Shown one piece after another: positions 37,219 to 48,083 of a stretch of 64,000 nucleotides of DNA. The position numbers and the translations under genes were made by a program. Within the stretch, counting starts at the first letter, position 1; every line of letters starts with the position of its first letter. Source of the stretch: Roseomonas sp. (GTDB lineage: Bacteria > Pseudomonadota > Alphaproteobacteria > Acetobacterales > Acetobacteraceae); contig JADCGA010000002.1 in the NCBI GenBank assembly GCA_020249265.1, forward strand, positions 1 to 64,000. The letters run 5' to 3'. The notes under the pieces were generated by a model that saw only the letters and a program-made list of their open reading frames with translations, had not been told where the DNA came from and did no database searches.

Positions 37219-37773
37219 ATGAGCGGCGCTTCAGAGCTTTCCTGGAATAAGCAGGCCCTTCCGCCCGGTTCCGCACAGGATGCGGTGGTGAAGGCGGTTG
37301 GCGATGAGATCACCGAAAAAGGGTTTGTTGTCGCCAATTTGGACAAGGTGGTGAATTGGGCGCGCACGGGCAGCCTTTGGCCGATGACTTTTGGCCTGGC
37401 CTGCTGTGCGGTGCCAATGATCCATGCCTATATGGCGCGCTATGATTTGGATCGTTTTGGTATCATTCCGCGTGGTTCACCACGACAATCGGATGTGATG
37501 ATTGTGGCCGGGACGCTCACCAACAAAATGGCGCCGGCACTGCGCAAGGTTTACGACCAAATGTCTGAGCCGCGCTGGGTGATTTCCATGGGGTCCTGCG
37601 CCAATGGCGGCGGGTATTACCATTACTCCTACAGCGTTGTGCGCGGCTGTGATCGTGTGGTGCCGGTGGATATCTATGTGCCCGGCTGCCCGCCCACGGC
37701 CGAAGCGCTGGTCTATGGCATTCTGCAATTGCAGAAGAAAATCCGCAGGACAGGGACGATCCTCCGTGGCTGA
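37219..37773 (+). CDS. nuoB: NADH-quinone oxidoreductase subunit B
   Basis: Peripheral-arm subunit that binds cluster N2, the last iron-sulfur centre before quinone. The cysteine ligands are visible in [18 protein letters not shown] and [11 protein letters not shown]. 184 residues from the ATG one base after the nuoA stop. Its end overlaps nuoC by 8 bases. Confidence 0.97.
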   Translation: MSGASELSWNKQALPPGSAQDAVVKAVGDEITEKGFVVANLDKVVNWARTGSLWPMTFGLACCAVPMIHAYMARYDLDRFGIIPRGSPRQSDVMIVAGTLTNKMAPALRKVYDQMSEPRWVISMGSCANGGGYYHYSYSVVRGCDRVVPVDIYVPGCPPTAEALVYGILQLQKKIRRTGTILRG

Positions 37774-38431
37774 GCAAGTGCCGGAAACCGTCGAAGCGGT
37801 TGCTGAAAATCCGTTGAAGCTGCTGGGGGCGGCGATTGCCGCTGCCGCCCCGCAAGGCGCTGTGACCGGCTTTGATCTGGCGCGCGGCGGGGCGGAATTG
37901 GCGGTGCATGCCAATCGTGATCACTTGCTGGCGCTGATGCTGTTGCTGCGCGACGATCCGCGTTTTTCCTTTGAACAATGCATGGATATTTGCGGCGTGG
38001 ATTGGCCGGAACGCGCTGAGCGTTTTGAGGTTGTCTATAATCTGCTGAGCCTGGCCGAGAACCGCCGCATTCGCGTGGCGGTGGCGACAGATGGCGTGGC
38101 GCCCGTGCCTTCCGTTGCTGATATTTGGCCGAGTGCGACTTGGTATGAGCGTGAAACCTGGGACATGTATGGCGTGGTCTTCGCCGGTCAGCCAGATTTG
38201 CGCCGGCTGCTCACGGATTACGGCTTTGAAGGGCATCCGCTGCGTAAGGATTTCCCGCTCACCGGGCATGTTGAAGTGCGCTATGATTCCGAACAGCAGC
38301 GCGTGGTCTATGGGCCAGTGACGCTGCAACAGGATTTCCGCAACTTTGATTTCCTGAGCCCCTGGGAAGGCATGACCACGCTGCCCGGGGATGAAAAAGT
38401 GCATCTGAACCGTCTGGAGGGGCCGGCATGA
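37766..38431 (+). CDS. nuoC: NADH-quinone oxidoreductase subunit C
   Basis: Peripheral-arm subunit (30 kDa type), about 221 residues. Features are [22 protein letters not shown] and [20 protein letters not shown]. nuoC is separate from nuoD, unlike the fused form in E. coli. The GTG at 37766, overlapping the nuoB end by 8 bases, is the most plausible start because the frame upstream is nuoB coding. It ends with a 4-base overlap with nuoD. Confidence 0.93.
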   Translation: MAEQVPETVEAVAENPLKLLGAAIAAAAPQGAVTGFDLARGGAELAVHANRDHLLALMLLLRDDPRFSFEQCMDICGVDWPERAERFEVVYNLLSLAENRRIRVAVATDGVAPVPSVADIWPSATWYERETWDMYGVVFAGQPDLRRLLTDYGFEGHPLRKDFPLTGHVEVRYDSEQQRVVYGPVTLQQDFRNFDFLSPWEGMTTLPGDEKVHLNRLEGPA

Positions 38432-39657
38432 GTCAGAGCCAGGCAATCGCCATTGCGGGCGCGGAGCCCGAGACGGTCCGCCACACGATTGAAGGCGACA
38501 GCCACACCATCAATTTCGGCCCGCAGCACCCCGCCGCGCATGGTGTGCTGCGCCTGATTTTGGAGATGAAGGGTGAATTGGTGGAACGTGCCGATCCGCA
38601 TATCGGCCTTTTGCATCGCGGCACCGAAAAGCTGATCGAACACAAAACCTATATCCAGGCGCTGCCGTATTTCGATCGGCTGGATTACGTCAGCCCCATG
38701 TGCATGGAGCATGCATTTGCGCTCGGTACTGAGCGGCTTCTGGGGATCGAAGCGCCGGAACGCGCGCAATATATCCGCGTGCTGTTCAGCGAATTGACGC
38801 GCGTGCTGAACCATTTGCTGAACATCACCACCTATGCGCTGGATTGCGGCGCCATTACGCCCGCGCTTTGGGGGTTTGAGCAGCGCGAGACCTTGCTTGA
38901 GTTTTATGAGGCGGTCTCCGGCAGCCACTACCACGCGAATTACTTCCGCCCGGGTGGTGTCGCGAAGGATTTGCCGGCGGGGCTTGAAGACAAGATCGCT
39001 GCTTGGGCCAAGAAGTTCCCGGATTTCCTCAAGGATCTGGAAGGGCTGCTCACGGAAAACCGCATCTTCAAGCAACGAACCGTTGATATCGGTATCATGA
39101 GCGCGGAGCAGGCCATGGCTTGGGGTTTCAGTGGGCCATGCCTGCGTGCATCTGGCTGCGCCTGGGATCTACGGAAAAGCCAGCCCTACGATGTTTATGA
39201 CCGGATGGAATTTGATGTGCCGGTCGGCACGCGCGGCGACTGCTATGATCGTTATCTGGTTCGCATGCTGGAAATGCGCGAAAGCCTCAAGATCATTGAT
39301 CAATGCCTGAAGCAGATGAAGCCGGGCCCGATCAAGTTGATGGACAATAAGATCGCGCCGCCGCAACGCGGGGAGATGAAGCGTTCCATGGAAGCGCTGA
39401 TCCATCACTTCAAGCTGTACACGGAAGGCTATCACGTGCCGGCGGGGTCTACCTATTCCGTGGTGGAAGCGCCGAAGGGTGAGTTCGGCGTCTATCTGGT
39501 CGCGGATGGCACGAATAAGCCTTATCGCTGCAAAATCCGCGCGCCGGGTTACGCGCATTTGCAGGCGATGGAAGTGCTCTCAAAAGGGCATATGTTGGCG
39601 GATGCGGTTTCCGTCATTGGTTCTCTTGATATCGTCTTTGGGGAAATTGACCGGTGA
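38428..39657 (+). CDS. nuoD: NADH-quinone oxidoreductase subunit D
   Basis: The 49-kDa type subunit forming the quinone site with Nuo[22 protein letters not shown] near the start holds the quinone-contacting histidines. [12 protein letters not shown] and [12 protein letters not shown] are conserved, and the C-terminus [12 protein letters not shown] is the standard end. The length of 409 is normal. It is coupled to nuoC and nuoE by 4-base overlaps. Confidence 0.97.
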   Translation: MSQSQAIAIAGAEPETVRHTIEGDSHTINFGPQHPAAHGVLRLILEMKGELVERADPHIGLLHRGTEKLIEHKTYIQALPYFDRLDYVSPMCMEHAFALGTERLLGIEAPERAQYIRVLFSELTRVLNHLLNITTYALDCGAITPALWGFEQRETLLEFYEAVSGSHYHANYFRPGGVAKDLPAGLEDKIAAWAKKFPDFLKDLEGLLTENRIFKQRTVDIGIMSAEQAMAWGFSGPCLRASGCAWDLRKSQPYDVYDRMEFDVPVGTRGDCYDRYLVRMLEMRESLKIIDQCLKQMKPGPIKLMDNKIAPPQRGEMKRSMEALIHHFKLYTEGYHVPAGSTYSVVEAPKGEFGVYLVADGTNKPYRCKIRAPGYAHLQAMEVLSKGHMLADAVSVIGSLDIVFGEIDR

Positions 39658-40274
39658 GCGCGCCAGCCCACAAGGAACCTGAAAGCTTCGCTTTTGATGC
39701 CGAAAGCGAGGCGAAGATCGCGACCATTTTGAAGCGCTACCCGGAAGGCAAGCAGGCGAGTGCGGTGATCCCGCTGCTTTATGTCGCGCAGCGCCAAATG
39801 GGGCGCTTGACCCAAAGCGCCTGGGTGCCGCGTGTGGCGATGGATGTCATCGCGGCGCGGCTTTCCATGCCGCCGATCCGCGTTTACGAAGTGGCGACCT
39901 TCTATTTCATGTTCAACATGAAGCCGATTGGGCGGCATCATTTGCAGCTTTGCGGCACCACGCCCTGCATGCTGCGCGGTTCGGATGATGTGCTGCGCGC
40001 CTGCAAGGATGCGGGCGGCCTGAAGGGCGTTGACGATACCAGCGCGGATGGGTTGTTCACGCTGACGGAGGTGGAATGCCTGGGCGCTTGCGTGAATGCG
40101 CCGATCCTGCAAATTGACGATGATTACTACGAAGACCTTGATTATGAGAGCGCGGTGAAGCTGCTTGAAGCCTTCAAGCGCGGCGAAAGGCCAAAGCCTG
40201 GGAGCGCCATTGGTCGGCAGGCAAGCGCGCCTGCCGGAGAGCAAACCGTATTGACCGGGCGGGGAGAAGGCTGA
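39654..40274 (+). CDS. nuoE: NADH-quinone oxidoreductase subunit E
   Basis: The 24-kDa subunit with a [2Fe-2S] cluster of the NADH-oxidising module. Ligand cysteines are in [10 protein letters not shown] and [10 protein letters not shown] helical N-terminus precedes a thioredoxin-like domain. 206 residues. The GTG start overlaps the nuoD stop by 4 bases. The last 25 residues after [10 protein letters not shown] are a low-conservation tail. Confidence 0.95.
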   Translation: MSAPAHKEPESFAFDAESEAKIATILKRYPEGKQASAVIPLLYVAQRQMGRLTQSAWVPRVAMDVIAARLSMPPIRVYEVATFYFMFNMKPIGRHHLQLCGTTPCMLRGSDDVLRACKDAGGLKGVDDTSADGLFTLTEVECLGACVNAPILQIDDDYYEDLDYESAVKLLEAFKRGERPKPGSAIGRQASAPAGEQTVLTGRGEG

Positions 40275-40275
40275 G

Positions 40276-41574
40276 ATGGCCCTTGCAGATAAGGACCGGA
40301 TTTTCCAGAACCTCTATGGCCGTCAGCCCTGGAATCTGGCTGCGGCACGGATGCGCGGCAATTGGGATGGCACGGCGGCCATCATCGCGCGCGGGCGCGA
40401 TACGGTAATTGACGAGGTAAAAAATTCTGGTCTGCGTGGTCGTGGCGGCGCGGGCTTCCCGACCGGCATGAAATGGTCCTTCATGCCGAAGCAATCCGAT
40501 GGCCGGCCTTCCTATCTGGTGGTGAATGCCGATGAATCCGAACCCGGCACCTGCAAGGATCGAGACATCATCAGGCATGATCCGCATACGCTGATTGAAG
40601 GCTGCCTGATCGCGGGTTTCGCGATGGGCGCGCATGCGGGCTACATCTATATTCGCGGCGAATATTACAACGAAAGCGTTATCCTCGAAGCCGCCATTCA
40701 GGAAGCCTATGATGCCGGCTTGCTCGGGCGAAATGCGGCGGGATCGGGTTGGGATTTCGACTTGTATGTGCATCGCGGCGCGGGCGCCTATATTTGCGGC
40801 GAGGAAACCGCGCTGATTGAAAGCCTGGAAGGCAAGAAGGGCATGCCGCGGCTGAAGCCGCCATTCCCGGCCGCCGTTGGGCTTTATGGCTGCCCGACCA
40901 CGGTGAACAATGTTGAAACCATCGCGGTGGTGCCGGAGATTTTGCGCCGCGGGCCGGAATGGTTTGCTTCCTTCGGACGGCCCAAGAATTCGGGCACCAA
41001 GGTTTTCTGCATCCAGGGCCATGTGAACAATCCCTGCAATGTGGAAGCAGAAATGAGCATCCCGATGCGCGAATTGATTGAACGTTACGCGGGCGGCGTG
41101 CGCGGCGGTTGGGATAATCTTCTGTGTGTCATTCCGGGTGGGTCTTCCACGCCGCTTCTGCCGAAGCATATTTGCGACGATGTGCTGATGGATTTTGATG
41201 CGCTGCGCGAACACCGTTCCGGCCTTGGTACGGCGGGCGTGATTGTGATGGATAAATCCACCGATGTGATCAAGGCGATTGCGCGGCTCGCGGCCTTCTA
41301 CAAGCATGAAAGCTGCGGCCAATGCACGCCCTGCCGTGAAGGCATGGGCTGGCAGAAGCGCATGATGGACCGCATGGTGGAAGGCAATGCGGAGATTGAG
41401 GAAATTGACGTGTTGGAAAACGTCACACGTCGCATTGAAGGCCACACGATTTGCGCGCTGGCCGATGGTGGCGTTTGGCCGGTGCAGGGGTTGATCCGGC
41501 ATTTCCGCCCACTGATGGAAGAACGCATTCGTGACTATAAAAAGCGGCACTCCATGCCGCTGGCGGCGGAGTAA
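40276..41574 (+). CDS. nuoF: NADH-quinone oxidoreductase subunit F
   Basis: The 51-kDa subunit carrying FMN and the NADH site. [18 protein letters not shown] is the NADH/FMN-binding glycine motif, [18 protein letters not shown] follows, and [12 protein letters not shown] binds a [4Fe-4S] cluster. The length of 432 is normal. The ATG lies two bases after the nuoE stop; nuoG follows after 5 bases. Confidence 0.97.
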   Translation: MALADKDRIFQNLYGRQPWNLAAARMRGNWDGTAAIIARGRDTVIDEVKNSGLRGRGGAGFPTGMKWSFMPKQSDGRPSYLVVNADESEPGTCKDRDIIRHDPHTLIEGCLIAGFAMGAHAGYIYIRGEYYNESVILEAAIQEAYDAGLLGRNAAGSGWDFDLYVHRGAGAYICGEETALIESLEGKKGMPRLKPPFPAAVGLYGCPTTVNNVETIAVVPEILRRGPEWFASFGRPKNSGTKVFCIQGHVNNPCNVEAEMSIPMRELIERYAGGVRGGWDNLLCVIPGGSSTPLLPKHICDDVLMDFDALREHRSGLGTAGVIVMDKSTDVIKAIARLAAFYKHESCGQCTPCREGMGWQKRMMDRMVEGNAEIEEIDVLENVTRRIEGHTICALADGGVWPVQGLIRHFRPLMEERIRDYKKRHSMPLAAE

Positions 41575-41579
41575 GCGCC

Positions 41580-43637
41580 ATGGCGAAGGTCACGGTTGAT
41601 GGCATTGAAGTGGAAGTTCCGAGTGGGTCTTCCGTGCTGCAAGCCTGCGAAGCGGCGGGCAAGGAAATCCCGCGCTTTTGCTATCATGAACGCCTGAGCG
41701 TCGCCGGCAATTGCCGCATGTGCCTGGTGGAAGTGGAAAAGGCGCCAAAGCCTGTCGCTTCCTGCGCCTATCCGGTCATGGATGGAATGAAGGTATTCAC
41801 GGATACACCCGTGGTACGCAATGCGCGGCGCGGCGTGATGGAATTTTTGCTGATCAATCACCCGCTGGATTGCCCGATCTGCGACCAGGGTGGTGAGTGT
41901 GACTTGCAGGATCAGGCCTATGCCTATGGCCATGACAAGTCGCGTTACGGTGAAGCCAAGCGGGCGATGAAGGACAAGAATATCGGCCCGCTCATCAAAA
42001 CCGTGATGACGCGCTGCATTCAATGCACACGCTGCGTGCGTTTTGCTGCCGAGGTTGCCGGCACGCCGGAATTGGGCGGCACCAATCGCGGCGAGAATAT
42101 GGAAATCGGCACCTATGTGGAAAAGGCGCTGACATCTGAACTTTCCGGCAATTTGATTGATATCTGCCCGGTCGGTGCGCTGACCAGCCGGCCTTATGCT
42201 TTCGTGTCTCGGCCTTGGGAATTGCGCAAGACGGATGGCATTGATGTGCTGGATGCCGTTGGCGCCAATATCCGCATTGATACGCGCGGGCCGGAAGTGC
42301 TGCGTATTCTGCCGCGCATCAATGAGGCGGTGAATGAGGAATGGATGGCTGATCGCGGCCGCTTTTCCTTTGATGGCCTGAAGCGTCGCCGTTTGGATCG
42401 GCCTTGGCTGCGCAAGGATGGCCGCATGGTCGCGGTAAGCTGGGCTGAGGCTTTCGGCGCCATCGCCGCGAAATTCGCCGCAACGTCGGCGGAACGCATT
42501 GGCGCTGTGGCGGGAGCACTGGCCGATGCGGAAAGCGTTTTGGCGCTTAAGGATTTGATGGCGGCTTATGGCAGCACGAACATCGATTGCCGCGATGATG
42601 GCGCGGCGATTGCTGGCGCGCGGCCTGATTTCTATCGCTTCAATACGGGCATCGCCGGCATTGACGAAGCCGATGCGCTGATCATCATCGGTGCCGATCC
42701 GCGCAAGGAAGCGCCGGTATTGAATGCGCGTATCCGCAAGCGCTGGGCGCAGGGCGGTTTGCCGGTTGGGTATATCGGGCCGGCGGGGCTGGATCTGACT
42801 TATGAGGCGGCGCATCTGGGTGAGGGGCCTGCGGCGATCAACGCGCTGCTGGATGGCAGCCATGCTTTCGCTGCGACGCTGAAGGCAGCGCAAAAGCCCA
42901 TGCTGATCTTGGGGCGCGGCGCGCTTGCGCGGGCTGATGGTGCGGCGGTGCTCGCAGCCGCGTGGCGCTTGGCGGCTGAGGCCGGCATGCTGAAGCCCGA
43001 TTGGCACGGCTTCAATCTGCTGCATCAATTTGGTGGTCAGGTTGGTGCGCTGGAACTCGGCTTCCTGCCAGGGCAGGGCGGCAAGGACCTTGGCGCGATG
43101 CTCTCGGGCGGCGTGGATGCGCTTTGGTTGCTTAATGCTGATGGGTTTGACCCCGCGTGCATTCCGGCCAGCAGCTTCGTGATCTATCAAGGACATCATG
43201 GTGATGCGATGGCTGCGCGCGCGGATGTTCTGCTGCCGGGTGCCGCTTATACGGAAAAGGATGCGACTTGGGTGAATACCGAAGGCCGCGCGCAACGCGG
43301 CTATCGCGCTATTCACCCGCCAGGCGAAGCACGCGAGGACTGGCGCATCATCCGCGCCTTCAGCGAAGGTGTCGGCAAGAACTTGCCCTATGATGATCTG
43401 GATGCGCTGCGCGCGCGGATGGCCGGTGTCAGCTCTGTCTTTGCGCGCATTGGCGAAGTGGCGGCTTCCGGCTGCGCCGATATGGCCGGCCCTCAGACGG
43501 CAATGGCGATGGAAGCAGCGCCCTTCCGCCTGCCCATCACGGATTATCACCGCGCCGATGTGATCAGCCGCGCTTCGGATGTGATGGCGGAATGTGCAGC
43601 GGTCTATGGGCCGCAACAGGCTTTGGCGGCGGAGTAG
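41580..43637 (+). CDS. nuoG: NADH-quinone oxidoreductase subunit G
   Basis: The 75-kDa subunit with several iron-sulfur clusters. An N-terminal ferredoxin-like domain has [15 protein letters not shown], followed by [17 protein letters not shown] and [10 protein letters not shown]. The larger C-terminal part is a molybdopterin-oxidoreductase-like fold without evidence for molybdenum use. 685 residues, in the usual alphaproteobacterial range. A large antisense open frame over this gene is a GC artefact. Confidence 0.96.
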   Translation: MAKVTVDGIEVEVPSGSSVLQACEAAGKEIPRFCYHERLSVAGNCRMCLVEVEKAPKPVASCAYPVMDGMKVFTDTPVVRNARRGVMEFLLINHPLDCPICDQGGECDLQDQAYAYGHDKSRYGEAKRAMKDKNIGPLIKTVMTRCIQCTRCVRFAAEVAGTPELGGTNRGENMEIGTYVEKALTSELSGNLIDICPVGALTSRPYAFVSRPWELRKTDGIDVLDAVGANIRIDTRGPEVLRILPRINEAVNEEWMADRGRFSFDGLKRRRLDRPWLRKDGRMVAVSWAEAFGAIAAKFAATSAERIGAVAGALADAESVLALKDLMAAYGSTNIDCRDDGAAIAGARPDFYRFNTGIAGIDEADALIIIGADPRKEAPVLNARIRKRWAQGGLPVGYIGPAGLDLTYEAAHLGEGPAAINALLDGSHAFAATLKAAQKPMLILGRGALARADGAAVLAAAWRLAAEAGMLKPDWHGFNLLHQFGGQVGALELGFLPGQGGKDLGAMLSGGVDALWLLNADGFDPACIPASSFVIYQGHHGDAMAARADVLLPGAAYTEKDATWVNTEGRAQRGYRAIHPPGEAREDWRIIRAFSEGVGKNLPYDDLDALRARMAGVSSVFARIGEVAASGCADMAGPQTAMAMEAAPFRLPITDYHRADVISRASDVMAECAAVYGPQQALAAE

Positions 43638-43641
43638 GGCG

Positions 43642-44652
43642 ATGAGTGAATTCCTAGCCTCCCCCATTGGTGTCTTGGCACTGACGGTCGCCAAGGCTTT
43701 GGCACTACTTGTGCCCTTGCTGGTGATGGTTGCCTTCCTGACGCTTGCTGAACGCAAGGTTTTGGCGGCGATGCAAATGCGTCGCGGTCCCAATGTGGTC
43801 GGGCCTTTCGGCTTGCTGCAGCCCTTTGCCGATGCGATCAAGATGCTGCTCAAGGAAACCATTGTGCCGACGGGGGCGAGTAAGCTTCTGTTCCTGTTTG
43901 CGCCGATGCTGACCTTCATGCTGGCCATGCTGGCCTGGGCGGTGATCCCCGTGAATGATGGCTGGGCGATTGCCGATATCAATGTCGGCATCCTCTATCT
44001 TTTCGCCATTTCATCGCTTGGCGTCTATGGCATCATCATCGCGGGCTGGGCTTCCAATTCGAAATATGCCTTCCTCGGCGCGTTGCGCTCTGCCGCGCAG
44101 ATGGTTTCCTATGAAGTCAGCATGGGTTTCGTGATTGTGACCGTGCTGCTTTGCGTGGGTTCGCTCAATCTGAATGACATTGTGAAGGCGCAGGAGAATC
44201 TGTGGTTCTTCATTCCGCTTTTCCCGATGTTTGTGATTTTCTTTATCTCGACGCTGGCGGAAACCAATCGCGCGCCCTTCGATTTGCCGGAAGGCGAAAG
44301 CGAATTGGTGGCGGGCTTCTTTGTTGAATATAGCAGCATGTCTTTCGCGCTATTCTTTCTTGGTGAATACGCGAATATGATCTTGATGGCGTCGCTGACG
44401 ACCATCCTGTTCCTGGGGGGATGGTATCCGCCGCTGGCCATTGAGCCCTTCACCTGGATCCCGGGCCCCATTTGGTTCGTGCTAAAGGTCTGCTTTTTGC
44501 TGTTCGTTTTCATTTGGGTCCGCGCGACCTTCCCGCGCTACCGCTATGACCAGTTGATGCGGCTGGGCTGGAAGGTGTTTCTGCCCTTCAGCCTTATCTG
44601 GCTGGTGATTACCGCGGCGGTTTTGAAACTTACCGGCTGGCTGCCGGCTTGA
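43642..44652 (+). CDS. nuoH: NADH-quinone oxidoreductase subunit H
   Basis: Membrane subunit (ND1) next to the quinone chamber, 336 residues with about eight helices. [22 protein letters not shown] and [21 protein letters not shown] are highly conserved, and their acidic residues belong to the proton/quinone coupling path. The ATG at 43642 comes four bases after the nuoG stop; the earlier open frame is nuoG sequence. Confidence 0.97.
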   Translation: MSEFLASPIGVLALTVAKALALLVPLLVMVAFLTLAERKVLAAMQMRRGPNVVGPFGLLQPFADAIKMLLKETIVPTGASKLLFLFAPMLTFMLAMLAWAVIPVNDGWAIADINVGILYLFAISSLGVYGIIIAGWASNSKYAFLGALRSAAQMVSYEVSMGFVIVTVLLCVGSLNLNDIVKAQENLWFFIPLFPMFVIFFISTLAETNRAPFDLPEGESELVAGFFVEYSSMSFALFFLGEYANMILMASLTTILFLGGWYPPLAIEPFTWIPGPIWFVLKVCFLLFVFIWVRATFPRYRYDQLMRLGWKVFLPFSLIWLVITAAVLKLTGWLPA

Positions 44653-44665
44653 TGGGGCGCTGAAC

Positions 44666-45154
44666 ATGGCTTCTCTCGATCGCGTCGCCCGTAGCCTGCT
44701 GCTTACGGAAATCGTCTCTGGCATGGCGCTGACGCTGAAATACTTCTTCAAGAAGAAGGTGACGCTGAACTACCCCTATGAACGCGGGCCGCTTGGGCCG
44801 CGCTTCAAGGGCGAACATGCGCTGCGCCGCTACCCGAATGGCGAAGAACGCTGCATTGCGTGCAAGCTGTGTGAGGCTGTCTGCCCCGCCCAGGCCATCA
44901 CCATTGAAGCCGAACCGCGCGAAGATGGCAGCCGCCGCACCACGCGCTATGACATTGACATGACGAAATGCATCTATTGCGGCTTGTGCGAAGAAGCCTG
45001 CCCAGTGGATGCCATTGTCGAAGGCCCGAATATGGAATTCGCGGTCGAGCGGCGGGAAGAACTGATCTACACCAAGGAAAAACTGCTTGATAATGGCGAT
45101 CGTTGGGAACCCATGCTGGCCGAGAGGCTACGCCTCGATGCGCCATATCGGTAA
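44666..45154 (+). CDS. nuoI: NADH-quinone oxidoreductase subunit I
   Basis: Peripheral-arm subunit (TYKY) with two [4Fe-4S] clusters N6a and N6b. [12 protein letters not shown] and [12 protein letters not shown] are the two ferredoxin motifs. [20 protein letters not shown] is the conserved lead. The length of 162 is typical. It begins 13 bases after nuoH. Confidence 0.97.
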   Translation: MASLDRVARSLLLTEIVSGMALTLKYFFKKKVTLNYPYERGPLGPRFKGEHALRRYPNGEERCIACKLCEAVCPAQAITIEAEPREDGSRRTTRYDIDMTKCIYCGLCEEACPVDAIVEGPNMEFAVERREELIYTKEKLLDNGDRWEPMLAERLRLDAPYR

Positions 45155-45169
45155 GGGAAGGGGCGTTTG

Positions 45170-45856
45170 ATGATTGCCGCTCTTGCCTTCTACGCTTTTG
45201 CTGCGGTGTTGATTGGTTCTGCTGTGATGGTGGTGACCAGCCGGAACCCAGTGCATAGTGTGCTGTTCCTGATCCTGGCCTTCTTCAATGCGGCCGGCCT
45301 GTTTCTGATCGCGGGTGCCGAATTCCTCGCCATGATTTTGGTGATCGTCTATGTCGGCGCGGTTGCGGTGCTGTTCCTGTTCGTCGTCATGATGCTGGAT
45401 ATTGATTTCTCGCGGCTACGGGAAGGTTTCCAGCGCTATGCGCCCGTTGGCGCGCTGATTGGCCTGGTGCTGCTGGTGCAATTGGTGATGGTCATGATCA
45501 GCTGGCGCATGGCGCCGGGGGCGATGGCGCTCAGGTTGAATGAAACGCCATCTGATATTCCCAATGCTGAGGCGCTCGGGCGTATTCTCTACACCGATTA
45601 CATCTATCTGTTTCAGGGCTGCGGCCTGATCTTGCTGGTCGCCATGATCGGTGCCATTGTGCTGACCTTGCGCGACAAGCCTAATTCCAAGCGGCAGAAT
45701 ATCGCCGAACAAATCGCGCGTGCTGGGTCAGTGAGCAATGTCGCAGTGCCGACCGGCGCCGGCTTGAAGCAGCTTGGCATCCGCCGCCCACCCTTGCCTG
45801 AGGAAGCCGCGCCCAAGCCCATTGAGCATCACCATGGCCATGGGGGGCATCACTGA
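45170..45856 (+). CDS. nuoJ: NADH-quinone oxidoreductase subunit J
   Basis: Membrane subunit (ND6), 228 residues with five helices. [29 protein letters not shown] and the [17 protein letters not shown] region are typical. The C-terminus is extended and ends in a histidine-rich tail ([10 protein letters not shown]) of unknown purpose. The ATG at 45170 is favoured over a TTG one codon earlier. Confidence 0.94.
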   Translation: MIAALAFYAFAAVLIGSAVMVVTSRNPVHSVLFLILAFFNAAGLFLIAGAEFLAMILVIVYVGAVAVLFLFVVMMLDIDFSRLREGFQRYAPVGALIGLVLLVQLVMVMISWRMAPGAMALRLNETPSDIPNAEALGRILYTDYIYLFQGCGLILLVAMIGAIVLTLRDKPNSKRQNIAEQIARAGSVSNVAVPTGAGLKQLGIRRPPLPEEAAPKPIEHHHGHGGHH

Positions 45857-45857
45857 T

Positions 45858-46166
45858 ATGACCATTGGCCTTTCCCATTTTCTGACCGTGGCGGCGATCC
45901 TTTTTGTCCTCGGTATTTTCGGGATCTTTCTGAACCGCAAGAATGTCATTGTCATTCTGATGTCGGTGGAATTGATCCTGCTGTCGGTCAATGTGAACCT
46001 TGTGGCCTTTTCCGCGCATCTGAATGACCTCGCGGGGCAGGTCTTTGCCATGTTCATCCTGACTGTCGCGGCGGCTGAGGCCGCGATTGGCCTTGCAATT
46101 CTTGTCGTTTACTTCCGCAACCGCGGTTCGATCGAGGTCGAGGATATCTCGACCCTGAAGGGTTAG
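45858..46166 (+). CDS. nuoK: NADH-quinone oxidoreductase subunit K
   Basis: Small membrane subunit (ND4L), 102 residues with three helices. [19 protein letters not shown] contains the membrane glutamate of the proton path, and [15 protein letters not shown] contains the second. It starts at ATG 45858, one base after nuoJ. An ATG at 45840 inside nuoJ is possible but less likely. Confidence 0.95.
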   Translation: MTIGLSHFLTVAAILFVLGIFGIFLNRKNVIVILMSVELILLSVNVNLVAFSAHLNDLAGQVFAMFILTVAAAEAAIGLAILVVYFRNRGSIEVEDISTLKG

Positions 46167-46170
46167 CGCG

Positions 46171-48081
46171 ATGTTTGTCGGCGCCGTTTTCTTCCCGCTT
46201 CTGGGTGCGACCATTGCGGGCTTCTTTGGTCGCTGGATTGGCGACAAGGCATCGCAATGGGTGACGGTTCTCTGCATGGCGTTGGCCGCCATTTGCGGCG
46301 TGGCGGCCTTTGTTGAGGTAGCCTTGGGCCATGCGCCGCAAACCCTGGTGCTGCTGCGCTTTCTGGATGTGGGGTCCTTCGGCCTTGATTGGGCGCTGCG
46401 GTATGACACGCTGAGTGTTGTCATGGTGGCGATGGTCACCTGCATTTCCACGCTGATCCATCTTTATAGCGTGGGCTATATGTCGCATGACCCGACAACG
46501 CCGCGCTTCTTTGCCTATCTGTCGTTGTTCACCTTCATGATGTTGATGCTGGTGACAGCGGATAATCTGGTGCAGTTGTTCTTTGGCTGGGAAGGGGTTG
46601 GCCTCGCTTCCTATTTGCTGATTGGTTATTGGTATGAAAAAGAAAGCGCCTGCGCGGCGGCGATGAAGGCCTTCATCGTCAATCGCGTGGGTGATTTGTT
46701 CTTCATGCTGGGGCTTTGCCTGACTTTCTGGGTCTTTGGATCCATCGAATTCAGCGAGATTTTTGGCGCCATTGATCAGCACAAGGATGCACGCTTTGCC
46801 GGCCTGCCGGCTTATGAGGTGATTTGCATTCTGCTGTTCCTCGGCGCTTGCGGCAAATCGGCGCAGCTTGGCCTGCACACCTGGCTGCCGGATGCGATGG
46901 AAGGGCCTACGCCGGTTTCCGCGCTGATCCATGCCGCTACAATGGTGACGGCGGGCGTGTTTCTGGTGGCGCGCATGTCGCCGGTGTTTGAATATGCGCC
47001 GACAGCCTTGGCCATCGTAACCGTGGTAGGCGCTTCAACCGCGCTATTTGCCGCGACCATTGGCTGCGTGCAGAACGATATCAAGCGCATCATCGCCTAT
47101 TCCACCTGTTCGCAGCTTGGCTATATGTTCTTCGCGGCTGGGGTTGGCGCCTATCAGGGTGCGATTTTCCATCTTTTCACCCATGCCTTCTTCAAGGCGC
47201 TGCTGTTCCTTTCCGCCGGTGCGGTCATTCATGCCATGTCGGACGAACAGGATATCCGTAAGATGGGCGGCATCTGGAAGAAGATTCCAGTGACCTATGC
47301 GGTGATGTGGATTGGTTCTTTGGCGCTGGCGGGCGTGCCTTATTTCGCCGGGTATTATTCCAAGGATTTCGTGCTGGAAGCGGCTTATGCGGCGCATTCC
47401 GGGGTTGGGATGTATGCCTTCATCTGCGGGTTACTCGCGGCCTTCCTGACCGCTTTCTATTCTTGGCGATTGCTCATCCTGACCTTCCATGGCGCCCCAC
47501 GGGCGGATCATCACACCATGGAACATGTGCATGAAAGCCCGCTGGTGATGCTGGTGCCGCTGCTGCTGCTGGCGGTGGGCGCGATGTTTGCCGGTGCGGT
47601 ATTTGCACCTTCCTTCATCGGCCACCATTGGGAAGAATTCTGGAACGGCGCCATAGTTAATGCGCCCGGTAATGAAATCATGCATCACGTGCATGAAGTG
47701 CCGGGCTGGGTGCCGCTGGCGCCAACCATTGTTGGCCTCGGCGGCATCGCGCTGGCTTATGTGATGTATATGTTCGCACCAAGCCTGCCAGGTGCGCTGG
47801 CCCGTGCGTTTCCTGGGGTGCATCGGTTCCTGCTCAACAAATGGTATTTTGATGAGCTTTATGACGCGATCTTTGTTCGCCCCGCGCAGGCTTTGGCGCG
47901 CGGCTTTTGGAAGATTGGCGATGTGCGCATCATTGATGGCGTGCCGAATGGCCTCGCTGCATCAGTCGCCGGCGCGGCACGCCAAGCTGTTTCACTGCAA
48001 ACTGGGCGGGTTGCCAGCTACGCCTTCACCATGATTGTCGGACTTGTTGTGCTTGTTTCTCTGCTGCTGTTCGGGGGCTGA
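46171..48081 (+). CDS. nuoL: NADH-quinone oxidoreductase subunit L
   Basis: Antiporter-like proton-pumping subunit (ND5), 636 residues with many helices and the C-terminal lateral helix. GWEGVGLASYLLIGYWY carries the key glutamate. LHTWLPDAMEGPTPVSALIHAATMV and IKRIIAYSTCSQLGYMFFA are the ion-pair helices. It begins 4 bases after nuoK. Confidence 0.97.
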   Translation: MFVGAVFFPLLGATIAGFFGRWIGDKASQWVTVLCMALAAICGVAAFVEVALGHAPQTLVLLRFLDVGSFGLDWALRYDTLSVVMVAMVTCISTLIHLYSVGYMSHDPTTPRFFAYLSLFTFMMLMLVTADNLVQLFFGWEGVGLASYLLIGYWYEKESACAAAMKAFIVNRVGDLFFMLGLCLTFWVFGSIEFSEIFGAIDQHKDARFAGLPAYEVICILLFLGACGKSAQLGLHTWLPDAMEGPTPVSALIHAATMVTAGVFLVARMSPVFEYAPTALAIVTVVGASTALFAATIGCVQNDIKRIIAYSTCSQLGYMFFAAGVGAYQGAIFHLFTHAFFKALLFLSAGAVIHAMSDEQDIRKMGGIWKKIPVTYAVMWIGSLALAGVPYFAGYYSKDFVLEAAYAAHSGVGMYAFICGLLAAFLTAFYSWRLLILTFHGAPRADHHTMEHVHESPLVMLVPLLLLAVGAMFAGAVFAPSFIGHHWEEFWNGAIVNAPGNEIMHHVHEVPGWVPLAPTIVGLGGIALAYVMYMFAPSLPGALARAFPGVHRFLLNKWYFDELYDAIFVRPAQALARGFWKIGDVRIIDGVPNGLAASVAGAARQAVSLQTGRVASYAFTMIVGLVVLVSLLLFGG

Positions 48082-48083
48082 AG

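Noticed and set aside
41535-43991. 818-codon minus-strand open frame opposite nuoG
   Set aside because: nuoG on the plus strand is unambiguous. The antisense frame is a product of GC-biased codon use and has no protein-like features.
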